DNA from: an uncultured Collinsella sp.
GTDB lineage: Bacteria > Actinomycetota > Coriobacteriia > Coriobacteriales > Coriobacteriaceae
Direction: 5' to 3'
DNA length: 64,000 bases
NCBI GenBank assembly: GCA_900545055.1
Contig: UQXP01000005.1
Location: forward strand, 1-64,000
Part shown: piece after piece, positions 51,990-60,151 of the stretch
Position numbering within the stretch: the stretch's first letter is position 1
Layout of the letters: each line of letters opens with the position of its first letter
Translations under genes and position numbers: made by a program
The notes under the pieces: generated by a model
Database searches by the model: none
Seen by the model: only the letters and a program-made list of their open reading frames with translations
What the model was told of the DNA's origin: nothing

Positions 51990-52038
51990 CTTCTGGTGCC
52001 CCCGGGCGGATTCGAACCGTCGACACCCGCTTTAGGAG
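51990..52038. repeat. attR: 49-bp att copy within tRNA-Arg
   Basis: The right copy of the 49-bp direct repeat. It covers the tRNA from the anticodon loop to CCA plus four bases beyond, so insertion regenerated a complete tRNA gene. Confidence 0.92.
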
Positions 52039-52069
52039 AGCGGTGCTCTATCCCCTGAGCTACGGAGGC
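51994..52069 (-). tRNA. tRNA-Arg (anticodon CCT)
   Basis: A 76-nt tRNA with encoded CCA. Acceptor GCCTCCG pairs with CGGGGGC, the D arm is GCTCAGGGGATAGAGC, the anticodon stem CCGCT/AGCGG encloses loop CTCCTAA with anticodon CCT, and the T arm contains GGTTCGAATCC. It reads the AGG codon. Its 3' half is the integration target of the mobile element. Confidence 0.97.
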
Positions 52070-52150
52070 ATGTTGTACTAGTGTAGCAGATTTACGCCGT
52101 TGTAATACAGCGTATAGCCACTCTTCGAAGTTGCGGTGGAACAGCCCTCC

Positions 52151-52376
52151 GGAAAGTGTGTCCCACTATCCAGGCAAATTCTGGGTCAAACTTTCCCAAT
52201 GGGACCTCGCTGGAAACTGTGTCCCAGAATTTCGGCTCGAAACGGGACACGGTTTCCCAAACGACCCCGTTCCGGAAACTACATCCCGGAATCGGCGCTC
52301 GAACTGGGATGCACTTTCCCAATCGAGCCCCATGGGAAACTGCGTCCCACTTTGGGGGGCGCTCTTTAATGACTAG
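52151..52376. repeat. Array of seven alternating GGAAA..TCCC modules
   Basis: Modules of about 15 bp occur at 52151 (GGAAAGTGTGTCCCA), 52182 (inverse), 52212 (GGAAACTGTGTCCCA), 52244 (inverse), 52274, 52306 (inverse) and 52335. Orientation alternates, so neighbours pair into hairpins, as in the element at 6334. The right edge AATGACTAG meets the TAG stop codon of the DUF956 gene on the minus strand, the same junction seen at 6334. The left boundary is unclear. Confidence 0.7.
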
Positions 52377-52771
52377 TTGCCTTTGTGGAAGAGGCTTTTG
52401 ATAACGGAGGGGATGCTCTTCGCGCCCTTGGCGGTCACATCGATAAAGTCGGGCGAGCGCACGAGCTTATCCTCGTCGACGTACTTGCGGACAGCACGAA
52501 GCGTCTCTTTGTCGTCGCGCGTCGAAAACGTAAAGTGACCGTTGTCCTTGGTGAAGATGGCAAAACGCGTGATCTTCTTGGTGCCGCGTAAAACCTCGGC
52601 GGCAATATAGTCGACCTCGTCCCACGGGATTTGAATATAATCCTCGGGATTGCGCTCGTTGTAATACTCGAACGCCTTATTGCCCACCATCACGTTACCG
52701 TGGCTGGTAAGCCCCATCAGGCAGGTTGCCGGCGTTGCCAGATCGACCGTGCTGTTCTGAGATTGCGCCAT
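52373..52771 (-). CDS. DUF956 (ManO-like) protein
   Basis: A 132-residue cytosolic protein of the DUF956 family, which in other bacteria is encoded with mannose-type PTS genes and thought to modulate them. The pattern QIPWDEVDYIAAEVLRGTKKITRFAIFT is typical. GAGG lies upstream of ATG 52771; an earlier ATG 17 codons up has no site. It follows the man PTS genes on the same strand after a hairpin, so it may be made by read-through. Confidence 0.82.
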   Translation of the reverse strand: MAQSQNSTVDLATPATCLMGLTSHGNVMVGNKAFEYYNERNPEDYIQIPWDEVDYIAAEVLRGTKKITRFAIFTKDNGHFTFSTRDDKETLRAVRKYVDEDKLVRSPDFIDVTAKGAKSIPSVIKSLFHKGN

Positions 52772-52800
52772 GCGCGCCTCGCCCTCCAAATAAAACAATC

Positions 52801-52834
52801 GGACCGCATCCAGTGTACCCACCGGGTGCGGTCC
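52801..52834 (-). terminator. Hairpin after the mannose PTS genes
   Basis: GGACCGCA and TGCGGTCC form the base of a stem whose minus-strand tail is GATTGTTTTATTT. It separates EIID from the DUF956 gene and may act as a partial terminator. Confidence 0.5.
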
Positions 52835-52891
52835 GTTTCAATGGCTCAAAAGCCCTTGCCTAGCAATTCTCGGTCTTAAGCCGAAACGTGC

Positions 52892-53812
52892 TTACATGAA
52901 GCCGCAGACGCGACCGATGATGCCGACGGCGAAGAGAGCCAGGATGATGACGATCGGGCTGACCTTCTTCTTGAGGAGCTTGCAGACCAGCAGGGTCAGG
53001 CACACGGCGGCAAGGCCGGGGATGAGCTGATCGAGGTTGGCCTGAAGCGTGGTGACCTTCACCTGATCAAGGGCGTTAGCACCGATGGAGTTATACATCG
53101 TCAGTGCTTCCTTGACACCCTCAGAACCGGAGGGCAGGTTAGCCCAGTCGATAAAGGCGCCAGCAGACTGCGTGACCTTGGAGACGACCGGGGTGAAGGA
53201 GATGGACACCCAGCGCTCGACCAGGGCGCCGATGATGAACATACCCAGGATGGAAGCACCCTCGGTAACCTTGCCCATCAGACCGCCGGAGAGGTCCTTG
53301 GCGATGGAGGAGCCGACCTTGTAGCCAAACTCCTGCGTGTACCACTCGAAGGCGTAACGGATGACGTTCCAAGCCATGAAGAACAGCAGCGGACCGGCGA
53401 TGCTGCCGGACAGGGCCAGGGAGGCACCCAGAGCGCCCAGGATCGGGCGAAGGGTGAACCAGAAGGCGGGGTCGCCGACGCCGGCGAGCGGGCCCATCAT
53501 ACCGACCTTGACGCCCTGGATGGCGACGTCGTCGATCGGAGCACCGTTGGCGCGCTCCTCCTCGAGAGCGAGGGTAACGCCAATGACGGGGGAAGAAACA
53601 TAGGGGTGAGTGTTATAGAACTCCAGGTGGCGCTTAAGCGCGGAAATCTGGTCGTCCTTGCTGGTGTAGAGCTTCTTGATCGCAGGGATCATTGCGTAGC
53701 ACCAGCCACCGTTCTGCATACGCTCGTAGTTCCACGAGCCCTGAAGGAACTGATGACGGAAGCAAACCTTCTGACGATCGGACTTAGAAAGCTGAATCTT
53801 GTTCTCTGCCAT
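52892..53812 (-). CDS. manZ: PTS mannose-family EIID
   Basis: A 306-residue EIID subunit. The N-terminus KSDRQKVCFRHQFLQGSWNYERMQNGGWCYAMIPAIKKLY is strongly conserved in the family, and one to three C-terminal membrane segments are present (LLVCKLLKKKVSPIVIILALFAVG). With EIIC it forms the sugar channel for mannose, glucose or glucosamine. Start 53812 has AAGGGAG upstream. It lies 16 bp after EIIC. Confidence 0.95.
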   Translation of the reverse strand: MAENKIQLSKSDRQKVCFRHQFLQGSWNYERMQNGGWCYAMIPAIKKLYTSKDDQISALKRHLEFYNTHPYVSSPVIGVTLALEEERANGAPIDDVAIQGVKVGMMGPLAGVGDPAFWFTLRPILGALGASLALSGSIAGPLLFFMAWNVIRYAFEWYTQEFGYKVGSSIAKDLSGGLMGKVTEGASILGMFIIGALVERWVSISFTPVVSKVTQSAGAFIDWANLPSGSEGVKEALTMYNSIGANALDQVKVTTLQANLDQLIPGLAAVCLTLLVCKLLKKKVSPIVIILALFAVGIIGRVCGFM

Positions 53813-53828
53813 ATGTATCACTCCCTTC

Positions 53829-54647
53829 CTACTCGTAATCATTCAGGATGTCACCGAGCGGGTCACCGGAGCCGCCGCCCATGCCACCATTCTGCTTGGC
53901 GAAATCCTTAAGGCCAAGGTAGATGAGGGCAAGGGAGATGCCGATGAGACCGAGGGCGATCAGCGTGAGCTGAGGGATGGCAGCCAGGACGAAGCCGAGG
54001 ATGAAGAACGGCCAGGTCTCCTTGGTGGCCATCATGTTGATGACCATGGCGTAACCGACGGAAGCGACCATGCCGCCGCCGACAGCCATGCCGCCGGACA
54101 GCCAGTCGGGCATAGCGTTAAGCGCGTTGGTCACGGCCTCGGCCGGGATGATGCACAGAAGGACAGCCGGGATGGCGATACGAACACCCTGCATGAGGAT
54201 GCCGGCGTACTGCCAACGCTCGATGCCGGCGAAGTCGCCCTTCTCGGCGCAGGCGTCCATGCCGTGGACCATAGCGGTGGCCAGGGTACGGCAGATCATG
54301 GTCAGGAACAGGCCGGCGACGGACAGAGGCACGGCGACGGCGATAGCGGCGGTAACGGCCTTGCCGGAATCGGTGGCGCCACCGTTAAGGGCGAGCACCA
54401 TGATAATGGCGGAAGCGACCGAAGCCAGGGCGGCGTCAGGTGCGACGGCGGCGCCGACGTTAGCCCAACCAAGGGCCATCATCTGAAGCGAGCCGCCCAG
54501 GAGGATGCCCTCCTGAAGGTGACCGGTTACGAGACCGATAAGCGTGCACGCAACGAGCGGCTGATGGAACTGGAACTGGTCCAGAACGCCTTCCATACCG
54601 GCAAGCAGCGCGATGATCGCGATAAGAACAATAGTAAGCGCGGACAT
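53829..54647 (-). CDS. manY: PTS mannose-family EIIC
   Basis: A 272-residue polytopic EIIC of the mannose/sorbose family: MEGVLDQFQFHQPLVACTLIG and HLQEGILLGGSLQMMALGW are the usual signatures, followed by about seven helices and a Gly-rich tail (KQNGGMGGGSGDPLGD). AAAGGAGG precedes the ATG. Middle gene of the transporter operon. Confidence 0.95.
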   Translation of the reverse strand: MSALTIVLIAIIALLAGMEGVLDQFQFHQPLVACTLIGLVTGHLQEGILLGGSLQMMALGWANVGAAVAPDAALASVASAIIMVLALNGGATDSGKAVTAAIAVAVPLSVAGLFLTMICRTLATAMVHGMDACAEKGDFAGIERWQYAGILMQGVRIAIPAVLLCIIPAEAVTNALNAMPDWLSGGMAVGGGMVASVGYAMVINMMATKETWPFFILGFVLAAIPQLTLIALGLIGISLALIYLGLKDFAKQNGGMGGGSGDPLGDILNDYE

Positions 54648-54665
54648 ATATCGGACCCTCCTTTA

Positions 54666-55655
54666 CTATGCTTGAGCGGCCAGTTCGGCCTTAGCTTTCT
54701 TCAACATGGCGTCGAGATCCTCGGAGGAATCCGAAGGAACCTTGCGGACCTCGAACTTGACGCCCTTGGCCTTGAGGGCCTCGAGGGTCTTGACGTCGTC
54801 ATCGCCCATAGCGACGGCGTTGGTGACGACGACCTTGCCCTTGGAGTGGGCCATGGAACCGATGTTGACTTCCTTGATGTCGACGCCGGCCTCGATAGCC
54901 TTGAGCAGATCCTGCGGGTTCTCAAAGAGCAGCATGGCCTTGGTGTCACCAAAGCGCGTGTCCTTGACGACCTCGGCCATCTTCTTGATGGGCACGACGT
55001 TGGCATGGACTCCCGGAGGGGCAGCCTGCTCGATCATCGTCTTGCGGAGCTCGTCGTGAGCAACGCCGTCGGAAACCACGATGATGCGGTTGGGGTTGAT
55101 CTGCTTGGTCCACGTGGTGGCCACCTGGCCATGGAGCAGACGGGTGTCGATACGGACGTGGGCAATCTTGATGTGCCCGTCGCCGATGACCGTTCCCGGA
55201 GGAATGGCGCCTGCAGGAGCAGCGGCGGCCGCAGCCGGCTTCTTCTCCTCGGGCTCCAGAGACTCGGGCTTGACGCGCACGCCAGCCTTAGCCTCAGTCA
55301 CGAGATGTTTTGCGATCGCATGTGCAGTGTTCTTTGCGTCAAAGCGCTGCGAATATGCCTCGATGAGCATAGGCAGGTTGACACCGGTGACGATAGCCCA
55401 GGAATCGTGGCCCTCGATGAGCCCGCTGATCTGGTTGAACGGCGTGCCGCCCCACAGATCAACGAGGAAGAGCACCTGCTCCTGGTCCTCGAAGGAAGCG
55501 ACTGCTTCCTCGACCTTGGCACGGAAGTCGTCGGGACCCATACTCGGCTCGAGCGAGACCACGGCTACAGACGGCTGATCGCCAAAGACCATCGAGCCCG
55601 TCTGCTTGATTCCAGCAGCCAAGTCCCCGTGGCTAGCAAGAACAATACTTACCAT
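54666..55655 (-). CDS. manX: PTS mannose-family EIIAB
   Basis: A 329-residue fusion of EIIA and EIIB. The EIIA phosphorylation site is H9 in IVLASHGDLAAG; after an Ala/Pro-rich linker (about 145-165) EIIB has its site in RIDTRLLHGQVATTW (about 176). It relays phosphate from HPr to the incoming sugar. ATG 55655 is chosen because AGGAGG lies seven bases upstream; an in-frame GTG one codon earlier is too close. Confidence 0.95.
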   Translation of the reverse strand: MVSIVLASHGDLAAGIKQTGSMVFGDQPSVAVVSLEPSMGPDDFRAKVEEAVASFEDQEQVLFLVDLWGGTPFNQISGLIEGHDSWAIVTGVNLPMLIEAYSQRFDAKNTAHAIAKHLVTEAKAGVRVKPESLEPEEKKPAAAAAAPAGAIPPGTVIGDGHIKIAHVRIDTRLLHGQVATTWTKQINPNRIIVVSDGVAHDELRKTMIEQAAPPGVHANVVPIKKMAEVVKDTRFGDTKAMLLFENPQDLLKAIEAGVDIKEVNIGSMAHSKGKVVVTNAVAMGDDDVKTLEALKAKGVKFEVRKVPSDSSEDLDAMLKKAKAELAAQA

Positions 55656-55992
55656 CACATAACCTCCTTTTTGTCTACGTAATTCCTACACGACATTAAA
55701 GGAGTATACCTGTTTGCTTTGTGGAATTATAGTTAAAACCGCAAAAGGTTGAATTATTTGTTTAAACGTCTAAGTTTGTTACAAATTGATTACGTTGCCG
55801 GTTTACAGCTTATTGCCTGCTAAAACGTGATTTGCTGATTGCTTTCAAAGACATATAAAGGTGCACTGTTCGTTAAGACCGCTTTTAGGTGGATCCCAAT
55901 GCGTCTGCGTGCCACCATTTTGTTTAAACAGACATGACTTGACTAACCGAAGCAAATATGTTTAGAACTCTAGCCCATGTAGTCATTGGATG
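55656..55992 (-). promoter_or_regulatory. Promoter and operator region of the mannose PTS operon
   Basis: A 337-bp AT-rich spacer. On the minus strand TATAAT (55726-55731) lies 16 bp after TTCAAC, a plausible promoter; TATACT nearer the gene is a second candidate. The 11-mer TTTGTTTAAAC, containing the palindrome GTTTAAAC, occurs at about 55757 and 55919, suggesting operator sites. No gene seen. Confidence 0.5.
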
Positions 55993-56421
55993 TTAGGTGA
56001 TGTGGAGAGGGTTGGCGGCGTCAACGGCATCGGGGGCGTCGGAGAGGCCGTCAGGAGCAACGTCTGCCGGGTCCTCGTCGGGGGTCTCGATCTGTTTGAT
56101 CATTACCTCTTGGCCCTGCAGCAAATAGGTCTCGCCGCTACCGCAATGGGGACAGGTCTTGCCGTGCTCGACCGTCGCGTAGTCGCAGCCGCACGCCTCG
56201 CAATGTGTCACGGCCTCGACGGGCTCCACGATAAGCTCCGCGCCCTGCGCGATAGGCTTTTTATCTGCCGCCCAGCGCCAAGCGTCGAGCAGCAAGTCGG
56301 GAACGACGCCCGAGACCTCGCCCAGTAGCAACGTCACGCTCGAAACGCGACGCACGCCATTGGCGCGCGCCACGTTCTCGACATCGCGAATGATGTGATA
56401 GACGATCCCCAGCTCGTGCAC
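55993..56421 (-). CDS. hypA: HypA/HybF-like nickel-insertion protein
   Basis: A 142-residue HypA-family protein. The N-terminus MHELGIVYHIIRDVE has the nickel-binding MHE, and a zinc site is formed by HCEACGCDY and CPHCGSGE (about 73-95). A C-terminal acidic tail of about 30 residues is not usual. HypA delivers nickel to hydrogenases or urease, but no such enzyme lies here. It is 38 bp past the stop of the iron-sulfur flavoprotein on the same strand, perhaps a shared transcript. Confidence 0.85.
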   Translation of the reverse strand: MHELGIVYHIIRDVENVARANGVRRVSSVTLLLGEVSGVVPDLLLDAWRWAADKKPIAQGAELIVEPVEAVTHCEACGCDYATVEHGKTCPHCGSGETYLLQGQEVMIKQIETPDEDPADVAPDGLSDAPDAVDAANPLHIT

Positions 56422-56459
56422 TTTTTTCCTTCCGTCGTTCCCTTACCTGCCATGGCTAC

Positions 56460-59237
56460 TTACTTGCGGCCAAACTTAATCTTGATGGCGCGCTTCAAAG
56501 CGTACTTGCCCAGGCTTGGGAGCTTTTGCTCGTATTTGACCATCGTGGAGCACTCGGGGCGGTCGCGATCCAGATGGATAGCGTCAAACGCGCACTTGGT
56601 GGTGCACAGGCCGCAGCCGATACACTTGTTGGGGTCGACGATCGAGGCGCCGCAGCCCAGGCAGCGGGCGGTCTCGGCGCGCACCTGCTCCTCGGTAAAG
56701 GTCTCGACGTACTCGCTAAACGGCGCAGCCTTCTCGCGTTCGCGGTCCACATGCGCAACCTCACGGCTCGCGTTGTCGTAGCTCTCGAGCACAACGTCGT
56801 CGCGGTCGAGCGCGGTGTAGCGGCGCTGATTGCGGCCGATGGTGAGCGTGGAGCCCGGCTGCACAAAGCGATGGATGGACACCGCGGCCTCGTGGCCGGC
56901 GGCGATAGCGTCGATGGCAAAGCTGGGGCCGGTGTAGACGTCGCCGCCCACAAAGATGTCTGGCTCGGCGGTCTGGTAGGTCTGGGGATCGGCAAGAGCG
57001 CCCTGACCGCGGCCAAGCTCCACCTTGGAGCCGACCAGCAGGTCGCCCCACACGATGGACTGGCCGATGGACATGACCACGCGGTCGGCATCGACGCGGC
57101 GCAGGTCGCTCTCGTCGTACTCGGGCGCAAAACGGCCCTCGTCATCGTAGACGCGCGTGCAACGCTTAAAGGTAATGCCGCACACGTGACCGGCCTCGTC
57201 CAGATGGACCTCCTTAGGGCCCCAACCGCAGCTGATGTGGGCGCCGTCCTCGATGGCCTCGCGACGCTCCTCCTCGCTGGCGGGCATCTGGGCCTCGCTC
57301 TCCAGGCAGAACATCTCAACGTGCTCGGAGCCCAGGCGGCAGGCGTTGCGCGCGACATCGATAGCCACGTTGCCGCCGCCCACCACGATGGTGCGGCCGG
57401 GCAGCGCGTCGATCTTACCGCTGTTGACCTCGCGCAAGAAGTCGACGGCCACAGTCACATCCTCGGCATCCTCGCCCGGAATGCCGGCAAGGCGGCCGCC
57501 CTGGCAGCCAATGGCAACATAAAAGGCCTTAAAGCCCTGTTCGCGCAGCTCGTCGAGCGTCACATCGCGACCGACCTCCACGCCATAGCGGAACTCGGCA
57601 CCCATCAGACGAATAATCTCAACCTCGGCCTCGATGACGTCCTTCTGCAGCTTAAAGCTGGGAATGCCGTAGGTGAGCATGCCGCCCGGGCGCTCGTTCT
57701 TCTCGAATACGACGGGCTTGTAGCCCTTCTCGGCCAGGTAGAAAGCGCAGGACAGGCCGGCCGGACCGGCACCGATAATGGCGATCTTCTGGTCGAAGCC
57801 GCCAGCGCGCGTCGGCGTCACCACGGGCGGGACATAGCGAGTCGCGGCATCCAGATCGCGCTGGGCGATGAACTTCTTGACCTCGTCGATAGCCACGGCG
57901 GCGTCCACGCGACCGCGGGTGCAGGCATCCTCACAGCGGCGGTTGCACACACGGCCGCAGATAGCGGGCAGCGGGTTCTCGCGCTTGATGAGCGCCAGCG
58001 CCTCGTCATAGCGACCCTGAGCCGCGAGCTTCAAATAGCCCTGAACGGCGACATGCGCGGGGCAGGCCGTCTTGCAGGGAGCGGTGCCGGACTCGTGCGT
58101 CTCGATACGGTTATCGTTGCGGTAGTTGGGCGACCACTTGGTGTGGTCCCACTTGGTGGCATCGGGCAGCTCCTGGCGCGGATACTCGGGCACCTGTCCG
58201 CCGGCCTTTTTGCTGCAGAGCTTCTGGCCCAGCTTGGCGGCGCCGGCCGGGCACACCTCTACGCAGCAGCCGCAGGCCACGCACTTGTCCTTCTCGACCT
58301 TGGCGACATAGGCAGAGCGCGACAGGTTGGGCGTGTTGAACAGCTGCGAGGTGCGCAGGGCATAGCACACGTTAACGTTGCAGTTGCAGATGGCGAAGAT
58401 CTTGTTCTCGCCATCGATATTGGTGATCTGGTGCACAAAGCCGTTGTCCTCGGCCTGGCGCAGGATGTCGTAAACCTCGTCGCGGGTCACGTAATGGCCA
58501 CGATCGGTCTCGACCACGTAGTCGGCCATATCGCCCACGGCGATGCACCAATCGGCCGGGTCGTCGGCGCAGCCCTCACCCATCACGCGACGGCTCGCGC
58601 GGCAGCTGCAGGTGCTGGCGGCGTACTTACCGTCGTATTTGTCGAGCCAATGCTCGATATGTTCAATAGGCACCGAGGTGCTCGAGGCGTCGATGGCCTT
58701 CTCGACGGGAATGACGTGCATGCCGATGCCGGCGCCCCCGGGCGGCACCATCGGCGTCGCCTTGGACAGCGGGCCCTTGGACGCCTGCTCAAAGAACTTG
58801 GCATAGACCGGGTGCTCCTCGAGCTGGCTCACGCGCATGTTGAGGAACTCGGCAGAACCGGGCACCAGCATGGGCAGCACCCACTGTTTGGCGCGCTCTG
58901 GGTTTTCCCAGTTGTACTCGAGCAGGCCCGTGTAGCTCATGTCGTCGAGCATCTTTTCGATATCCGCCTCGGGCATGCCGGTGATCTTGACCATCTCGGG
59001 CAGCGTGTAGGGACGGCGCATCTTCATCTTGCAGAGCACTTCGGCCTGCTCGTCGGTCGCGGCCTCGGCAAACGACCAGTACTCGTAGCCCAGCAGCTCG
59101 TCGCGATGCAGCAGGCGGTTGGTGCAGTGCTCGCACAGCTTGACGATGGCCTCGCGCGGGTGCTCCGGCAGCGGCGGCACGAACTCCGAACCGATATCGG
59201 GCTCGGTGTAGCTAATCCCCGGTCCGTTGAGAATCAT
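56460..59237 (-). CDS. Iron-sulfur flavoprotein, GltD-like NAD(P)H oxidoreductase with extra Fe-S domains
   Basis: A 925-residue multidomain redox protein. Residues 1-300 hold a winged-helix-like part and Cys-rich motifs (STCSCRASRR near 210; AICNCNVNVC near 285), then a ferredoxin cluster CVACGCCVEVCP (319-330). From about 385 it matches the small subunit of glutamate synthase: CKTACPAH and CGRVCNRRCEDAC for Fe-S, IIGAGPAGLSCA (FAD, 487-498) and VVGGGNVAIDVA (NAD(P), 618). A second ferredoxin unit ends the protein (CIGCGLCTTKC, 872-882). It probably passes electrons between NAD(P)H and an acceptor; the partner is unknown. Start 59237 has AAGGGA. Divergent from a TetR gene. Confidence 0.85.
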   Translation of the reverse strand: MILNGPGISYTEPDIGSEFVPPLPEHPREAIVKLCEHCTNRLLHRDELLGYEYWSFAEAATDEQAEVLCKMKMRRPYTLPEMVKITGMPEADIEKMLDDMSYTGLLEYNWENPERAKQWVLPMLVPGSAEFLNMRVSQLEEHPVYAKFFEQASKGPLSKATPMVPPGGAGIGMHVIPVEKAIDASSTSVPIEHIEHWLDKYDGKYAASTCSCRASRRVMGEGCADDPADWCIAVGDMADYVVETDRGHYVTRDEVYDILRQAEDNGFVHQITNIDGENKIFAICNCNVNVCYALRTSQLFNTPNLSRSAYVAKVEKDKCVACGCCVEVCPAGAAKLGQKLCSKKAGGQVPEYPRQELPDATKWDHTKWSPNYRNDNRIETHESGTAPCKTACPAHVAVQGYLKLAAQGRYDEALALIKRENPLPAICGRVCNRRCEDACTRGRVDAAVAIDEVKKFIAQRDLDAATRYVPPVVTPTRAGGFDQKIAIIGAGPAGLSCAFYLAEKGYKPVVFEKNERPGGMLTYGIPSFKLQKDVIEAEVEIIRLMGAEFRYGVEVGRDVTLDELREQGFKAFYVAIGCQGGRLAGIPGEDAEDVTVAVDFLREVNSGKIDALPGRTIVVGGGNVAIDVARNACRLGSEHVEMFCLESEAQMPASEEERREAIEDGAHISCGWGPKEVHLDEAGHVCGITFKRCTRVYDDEGRFAPEYDESDLRRVDADRVVMSIGQSIVWGDLLVGSKVELGRGQGALADPQTYQTAEPDIFVGGDVYTGPSFAIDAIAAGHEAAVSIHRFVQPGSTLTIGRNQRRYTALDRDDVVLESYDNASREVAHVDREREKAAPFSEYVETFTEEQVRAETARCLGCGASIVDPNKCIGCGLCTTKCAFDAIHLDRDRPECSTMVKYEQKLPSLGKYALKRAIKIKFGRK

Positions 59238-59329
59238 GGTTGTCCCTTCTCTTGCCACAGCCCGGCGAGACCGCGGCGCCCCTCTTTTTTGCAGGCCGGG
59301 CATGCCCCCATGCCGTTCACCCGCCATTG

Positions 59330-59367
59330 TTGACATTGTGTCAAAAATAGTATTGACGAACCGTCAA
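59330..59367. promoter_or_regulatory. Twin palindromic operators for the TetR regulator
   Basis: Two perfect 15-bp palindromes, TTGACATTGTGTCAA (59330-59344) and TTGACGAACCGTCAA (59353-59367), have the same TTGAC(R)NNN(Y)GTCAA plan with centres 23 bp apart in the space between the flavoprotein and the TetR gene. A weaker third copy may lie at about 59382-59397. This is the expected layout for a regulator controlling both divergent genes. Confidence 0.75.
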
Positions 59368-59425
59368 CAATATTCAAGACTGTTAGGCGAACGGTCAGGC
59401 AAAAGAGGGTGAAAGGCGGCAAAAC

Positions 59426-60088
59426 ATGGGCAACAGCGCAGCAGATACCTCTGTAGTCGATGCCATCCCCGCATCCGATAGCGCGGCAAAGCGCTTGACG
59501 GGCGACGAACGCCGTCGCGAGATCCTCGATGCCGTGCGCACCGTAAGCTCCGAGTTGGGCGTGTCCCACCTATCGGTATCGGCCGTGACCAAACGAGCCG
59601 GCTGCACGCGTTCATTGTTCTACCACTACTTTGCCGACATGGACGCCGCCGTCACCGCTGTTATGGACGAGGCGATCGACGGCTTTATCTCCGAACTCGA
59701 GCAGTGGAACGCCGGCCGCACCGTCGGCGATATCGAGGGCGCGCTCGACACCGTCGCCCCGCTCTTTAAGCGTCTGGTCGCCAGCGGCCACGAACTGCCG
59801 CACACTCTGACCTCCAACAGCGGCGCACTCTACGGCGGCTTTCTGCACAACGTGGTTCAGCGCGTGGCTCAGTACATCTGCGACACCACCGTGGTGGACT
59901 TTGTCGCCCATCACGAGCTGCGCATCGATCATGTCTACGAAACGTTCTACACCCTCATCATGGGTCTTTTGATGTATATCCGCACGCACCCCGATGTGCC
60001 CGACGAGACGGTCAAGGAAATCATCGCCTCGACACTCCACATCGAGGGCTATACCGCCAAGTATCCGGAGCGCATGCCCCAGAACTGA
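59426..60088 (+). CDS. TetR-family transcriptional regulator
   Basis: A 220-residue regulator. The HTH is at about 28-75 (RREILDAVRTVSSELGVSHLSVSAVTKRAGCTRSLFYHYF), with the typical FYHYF end. The C-terminal ligand domain is unassigned. It is divergent from the iron-sulfur flavoprotein and precedes the membrane-protein gene by 63 bp; the twin palindromes upstream are its likely binding sites. Confidence 0.92.
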   Translation: MGNSAADTSVVDAIPASDSAAKRLTGDERRREILDAVRTVSSELGVSHLSVSAVTKRAGCTRSLFYHYFADMDAAVTAVMDEAIDGFISELEQWNAGRTVGDIEGALDTVAPLFKRLVASGHELPHTLTSNSGALYGGFLHNVVQRVAQYICDTTVVDFVAHHELRIDHVYETFYTLIMGLLMYIRTHPDVPDETVKEIIASTLHIEGYTAKYPERMPQN

Positions 60089-60151
60089 CGACATTTGGCC
60101 AAACTGCCCGCGATCAGAAGAGGGGCCGCGGGCGTGTGAAAGGAGAGCAGC

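Larger units (their letters stand above)
39566..52038. mobile_element. Integrative mobilizable element in tRNA-Arg(CCT)
   Basis: About 12.4 kb bounded by 49-bp exact direct repeats of the tRNA-Arg 3' end. It holds a tyrosine integrase at the left end, a small HTH protein, a RecA/DnaB-like ATPase, MobC, a VirD4 coupling protein and a relaxase, with a candidate oriT, and carries a restriction cassette as cargo. No VirB4, VirB6 or other transfer-channel genes are present, so it fits an element mobilised by a helper rather than a self-transmissible one. The tRNA gene stays intact at the right end. Left-end genes are AT-richer than the very GC-rich mobilisation genes, pointing to mixed ancestry. 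Confidence 0.9.

Noticed and set aside
52151..52349. CRISPR array
   Set aside because: Modules alternate in orientation, differ in sequence, and spacing is not constant; no cas genes.
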